Source of the DNA: an uncultured Bacteroides sp.
GTDB lineage: Bacteria > Bacteroidota > Bacteroidia > Bacteroidales > Bacteroidaceae
Direction: 5' to 3'
DNA: 11,375 bases
Assembly: GCA_900557355.1 (NCBI GenBank)
Contig: USSR01000162.1
Span: forward strand, 1 to 11,375
Shown: positions 8,820 through 11,375 of the stretch, piece after piece
How the letters are laid out: every line of letters starts with the position of its first letter
Numbering within the stretch: position 1 is the stretch's first letter
Program-made: the position numbers and the translations under genes
The notes under the pieces: generated by a model
The model's database searches: none
What the model was told of the DNA's origin: nothing
Seen by the model: only the letters and a program-made list of their open reading frames with translations

Positions 8820-9092
8820 ATGACTAAACAACAAGCATTAAAGCTCTTTGAGGAAAAAAAAGTACGTACGGTATGGGATGATGAACAAGAGAAGTGGTAT
8901 TTTTCGATAGTAGATGTGGTTAGCATTTTAACTGAAAGTACCGATGGACGTAAATATTGGAATAAGCTGAAACAGAGACTTAAAGAAGAAGGAAATGAAA
9001 CGGTGACAAATTGTCACCAGTTGAAAATGCAGGCAGTTGATGGCAAGATGAACTTAAAGATTAACTCTAAAATAATCCAACAAATAAACGAT
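8820..9092 (+). pseudogene. Bro-N / DinD-like N-terminal remnant, in frame with the epimerase
   Basis: From the ATG at 8820 the frame encodes about 77 residues typical of the Bro-N (phage antirepressor, DNA-damage-inducible protein D-like) domain. The segments VRTVWDDEQEKWYFSIVDV, WNKLKQRLKEEGNE and TVTNCHQLKMQAVDGKM are characteristic of Bacteroidetes members. Full-length relatives run to roughly 250-300 residues, so the domain end and the whole C-terminal half are missing. After GKM there are 14 unrelated residues and then the Met that begins a complete epimerase. No stop codon intervenes, so a 378-residue fusion could be translated from 8820. I favour a truncated gene that has landed in front of, or been deleted into, the epimerase leader. 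A working fusion cannot be excluded. Bro-N genes are typical of phage and mobile DNA, suggesting past insertion at this site. Confidence 0.7.
9002..9018. repeat. 17-bp near-perfect palindrome inside the Bro-N remnant
   Basis: GGTGACAA (9002-9009) and TTGTCACC (9011-9018) are exact reverse complements around a single A. The symmetry, length and short spacer resemble a dimeric repressor operator. It lies in the codons for TVTNCH, which appear conserved in Bro-N proteins, so protein constraint may explain part of it. It is 75 nt upstream of the epimerase start. Confidence 0.6.
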
Positions 9093-9956
9093 ATGAAAAC
9101 AATTTCCAACAAACAACTCACGATTCAAGTATCTCCCCACGGAGCTGAACTCTGCAGCATCGTCGCCAATGGAAAAGAATATCTGTGGCAAGCCGATCCT
9201 GCTTTTTGGAAGCGACACTCTCCTGTCCTATTCCCGATTGTAGGGAGCGTATGGGAAAATGAGTATCGGAATGAAGGGATTCCTTATACGCTTACTCAAC
9301 ATGGTTTTGCCCGTGACATGGAATTTACTCTTATTTCTGAAAAAGAGGATGAAGTACGTTACCGCCTTGTCAGCAATGAAGAAACTTTGCATAAATACCC
9401 TTTTCCATTCTGCCTGGAAATAGGCTATCGCATCCAGGGAAAGAAAATTGAGGTTATGTGGGAAGTAAAGAATACTGGCGACAAGGAAATGTATTTTCAG
9501 ATTGGTGCACATCCTGCTTTCTATTGGCCAGAATTCGATGCAAGCAATTCTGAAAGAGGGTTCTTCAGATTTGACAAGGAAAACGGTTTGAAATATATTC
9601 TCATTTCAGAAAAAGGATGCGCTGATCCTTCTACTGAATATTCTTTAGAGTTGACGGACGGATTATTACCACTGGACACGCATACTTTTGATAAAGATGC
9701 TTTGATACTGGAGAATGAACAGGTCCGTAAAGTTACCTTATATAATAAAGAGAAACTGGCTTATCTTAGTCTACATTTTAATGCTCCGGTAGTTGGACTC
9801 TGGTCTCCACCTGCAAAGAATGCTCCTTTCGTCTGCATCGAACCTTGGTACGGACGTTGCGACCGCGCACATTATACTGGTGAATATAAAGATAAGGACT
9901 GGATGCAGCACTTACAACCGGAAGAGATATTCCAAGGAGGATATACAATTGAATAA
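9093..9956 (+). CDS. Aldose 1-epimerase family protein (LacX-like mutarotase)
   Basis: From the ATG at 9093 this is a complete 287-residue galactose-mutarotase-fold enzyme, the usual size for LacX-like cytoplasmic aldose 1-epimerases. These interconvert alpha and beta anomers of hexoses. The opening, with VSPHGAEL and YLWQADPAFWKRHSPVLFPIVG, is typical. Catalytic histidines are likely H70 (QHGFARD) and H140 (IGAHPAF), and the catalytic base is probably E250 in IEPWYG. No signal peptide is seen. The frame continues 91 codons upstream into a Bro-N remnant, but homology to epimerases starts at this Met, so I place the native start here. The gene is divergent from the susC operon and convergent with the right-hand GH32 gene. 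It may support fructan-derived sugar metabolism, but that link is positional. The precise sugar substrate is unknown. Confidence 0.87.
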   Translation: MKTISNKQLTIQVSPHGAELCSIVANGKEYLWQADPAFWKRHSPVLFPIVGSVWENEYRNEGIPYTLTQHGFARDMEFTLISEKEDEVRYRLVSNEETLHKYPFPFCLEIGYRIQGKKIEVMWEVKNTGDKEMYFQIGAHPAFYWPEFDASNSERGFFRFDKENGLKYILISEKGCADPSTEYSLELTDGLLPLDTHTFDKDALILENEQVRKVTLYNKEKLAYLSLHFNAPVVGLWSPPAKNAPFVCIEPWYGRCDRAHYTGEYKDKDWMQHLQPEEIFQGGYTIE

Positions 9957-9965
9957 TTGATGAAT

Positions 9966-10001
9966 AAAAAGTAGCTGCCGGATTTCACATCTGACAGCTA
10001 C
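9966..10001 (-). terminator. Stem-loop with T-run, probable terminator for the right GH32 gene
   Basis: GTAGCTG (9971-9977) pairs perfectly with CAGCTAC (9995-10001). The stem extends inward to about 13 bp, with one C-A mismatch and one G-U pair, around a 6-nt loop. On the minus strand it is followed by TTTTTATT (from 9970 downward), the form of an intrinsic terminator. It lies about 127 nt beyond the GH32 stop. On the plus strand no T-run follows, but the stem starts 15 nt after the epimerase stop and could also stabilise that transcript's end. Confidence 0.65.
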
Positions 10002-10050
10002 CAAACACCTAATTCTAATCTACAAAACCTAACTTATAAATCTAACCTAT
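9998..10050. other. 53-nt G-free stretch with repeated CTAA motifs
   Basis: The plus strand has no G across these 53 bases and carries CTAA or CCTAA repeatedly (near 10009, 10015, 10029 and 10042), ending in CCTATGAATCC. This resembles the unstructured leaders found just before start codons of Bacteroides outer-membrane genes. The ATG at 10049 opens only a 3-codon frame, so no gene follows. It may be the decayed leader of a lost gene or simply the 3' untranslated end of the GH32 transcript. Confidence 0.4.
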
Positions 10051-10058
10051 GAATCCTT

Positions 10059-10084
10059 AAAAAGCAATCAATACTTGTTGCTTT
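10059..10084 (-). terminator. Second, weaker stem-loop downstream of the right GH32 gene
   Basis: AAAGCAA (10061-10067) and TTGCTTT (10078-10084) form a 7-bp stem with a 10-nt loop. On the minus strand the right arm runs into TTTTT, giving a terminator-like shape 43 nt after the GH32 stop. The stem is AT-rich and weak. It may act with the stronger hairpin at 9966-10001. Confidence 0.4.
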
Positions 10085-10127
10085 CACTGAATCTATGTAA
10101 ACACCTATTGTGTAACTTCTATTTCTA

Positions 10128-11375
10128 TTATAAACCCAACCGATACGCCTTGAATGAATCTACTTGAAATGAACCTCCTTTGCTATAAAAACACATACGG
10201 TTGTATGGTTCCGATGGAAAGATAAGATTAGTCATTGCTACCTTTCCTCCATTCAGGAATATTTCTACAGAACATTTATCAACAAAGACATCCAACGTAT
10301 ATTTATTCTCTTTCTTTATCGGTGCCCAGGTAGCTAATGCGAAATCATCTATATAATTGATGGAAGTCGTCTTTCTGCGGTCGTGAACCTCTATTTCATG
10401 AGATACACTCTTCTTTCCGAAATCCACGATACCACTTTTCGTCCGGTCCATAACCAATCTCTTTTCCGGAAGATTGAAGTAGATATCCACCTTTTCCCCT
10501 TTATCATTAAAGAGGTTGAATCCCATTATCTCCGCTTCTCCGACGGTAATTTCCAATGCCAGTTCATAAGCACCATCATTATCAGCCAATAAAGAATCAA
10601 TATGATAATCATTGGCAACCGTAAATGCCGGAATCTCTTTCTTTTCTTTTCGCAGAGTCTTTATCTCCGGTACCGGAACTGCTGAAAGATAAATTTCACC
10701 GTCTTGTGTATAAAGACTTAACTCACGCGGCAAAGCGTTAGCACTACGGAATTGCTTTGTCGGAACAATATTACAATATTGCCAGTTACTCATCCAAGGA
10801 ACAGCAATCGTTCGTTCTCCAGTGTTTGAGAAACAAACGGTAGCATAGTGATCTTTGCCCCAATCCAACCATTTCGTGACATTCGGCTGACTGTCACAAC
10901 TGAATTTCGTTCCATCAAAGTTTCCTGTAAAGTATTGGGTAGCACTTCCTCCGAAATAACATCCCGGATTGACGTTCACTATCAATGCCCATTTCTTACG
11001 GTTCAGATCTCCATCCACCGGAAGTTCCACCATGTCCGGACATTCAAATTGACAAGGCTGTACCCCGTATCCTTCTCCAAAACTACTCATATAGTTCCAG
11101 TCCTTCAGATTCTTAGAGTCATAGAAACGCATTTCTTTATCGGCGGAGACAATCATCACCCATTTATCTTCCGGTTCATACCGGAACACTTTTGGGTCAC
11201 GGAAATCTCTCAAACCATCAGCAGGGCACAAGATGGGGTTCTTCTCATATTTAGTAAATGTCCGTCCATTATCCTTGCTAAAAGCAAGACATTGGATCTG
11301 CCCGTTTTTGTCACTGGCAGAAGTATAAAAAGCCAGGATATTCCCTGCTCCGTAACCGGCTACATTTTCCTGATC
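10128..11375 (-). CDS. GH32 fructan beta-fructosidase, C-terminal part (cut by right window edge; BT1765-like)
   Basis: The frame is open from base 11375 to the stop at 10128-10130, giving 415 residues; no start lies in the window. The first visible residues, with GYGAGNILAFYTS, belong to the GH32 propeller shortly after the missing nucleophile motif. The transition-state aspartate is seen in FRDPK (visible residues 58-62), and the acid/base glutamate in FECPDM (110-115). A C-terminal beta-sandwich ends the protein, with YTLDVFVDKCSVEIFLNGG typical of the GH32 C-terminal domain. Sequence and layout fit an exo-acting levanase, inulinase or invertase of the Bacteroides fructan PUL, where BT1765 lies beyond susC. 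Cell location cannot be judged without the N-terminus. It is on the same strand as the susC operon but separated from it by the divergent epimerase, so it is a distinct transcription unit ending at the stem-loops at 10084-9966. Confidence 0.93.
   Translation of the reverse strand, partial: DQENVAGYGAGNILAFYTSASDKNGQIQCLAFSKDNGRTFTKYEKNPILCPADGLRDFRDPKVFRYEPEDKWVMIVSADKEMRFYDSKNLKDWNYMSSFGEGYGVQPCQFECPDMVELPVDGDLNRKKWALIVNVNPGCYFGGSATQYFTGNFDGTKFSCDSQPNVTKWLDWGKDHYATVCFSNTGERTIAVPWMSNWQYCNIVPTKQFRSANALPRELSLYTQDGEIYLSAVPVPEIKTLRKEKKEIPAFTVANDYHIDSLLADNDGAYELALEITVGEAEIMGFNLFNDKGEKVDIYFNLPEKRLVMDRTKSGIVDFGKKSVSHEIEVHDRRKTTSINYIDDFALATWAPIKKENKYTLDVFVDKCSVEIFLNGGKVAMTNLIFPSEPYNRMCFYSKGGSFQVDSFKAYRLGL

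Noticed and set aside
8820..9092. Bro-N segment as sign of a complete prophage or phage-defence island
   Set aside because: No integrase, structural, nuclease or other phage or defence gene is present; the flanks are ordinary PUL genes.
11229..11231. TTG at 11231 as start of the right-hand GH32 gene
   Set aside because: The frame remains open to the window edge and the upstream residues (GYGAGNILAFYTS) are clearly GH32, so the true start is outside the window.

Overview
The window looks like part of a Bacteroides chromosome, closely resembling the levan/fructan polysaccharide utilization locus (PUL) known from Bacteroides thetaiotaomicron (the BT1759-BT1765 region). The basis is a SusC/SusD pair followed by a surface lipoprotein and several GH32 fructan hydrolases, lipoprotein signals with acidic residues after the cysteine, and Bacteroides-type -7 promoter boxes (TAnnTTTG). 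The family identification is from recalled protein features, not from a search.

Layout. On the minus strand, read from right to left from about 8.5 kb, there is a compact run: SusC-like TonB-dependent transporter (5402-8527), SusD-like lipoprotein (3662-5374), a DUF4960-type surface lipoprotein in the BT1761 position (2250-3635), and a lipoprotein GH32 endo-levanase (664-2232). Gaps are 17-27 nt. After a 100-nt gap holding a strong nested inverted repeat and a promoter-like box comes a second GH32 enzyme with a cleavable signal peptide, cut off by the left edge (1-563). On the right a third GH32 gene (10128-11375, minus) is cut off by the right edge. Between it and susC lies a divergent plus-strand gene for an aldose-1-epimerase-like enzyme (9093-9956). 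Its reading frame runs on upstream into the N-terminal part of a phage-type Bro-N/DinD-like protein (8820-9092).

How the genes work together (inference from the known family). The surface levanase cuts levan into oligosaccharides, the DUF4960 lipoprotein and SusD hold glycan at the surface, and SusC imports the products through the outer membrane with TonB energy. The exported GH32 enzymes then release fructose in the periplasm. The epimerase may interconvert sugar anomers, but its link to fructose use is only positional. The hybrid two-component regulator, fructokinase and inner-membrane permease expected of this PUL are not in the window.

Most of the window is an ordinary, well-known type of system. 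The least expected parts are the in-frame Bro-N remnant joined to the epimerase, with a 17-bp palindrome inside it, the nested palindrome overlapping a promoter box at 584-646, and the structured G-free stretch at 9966-10084.
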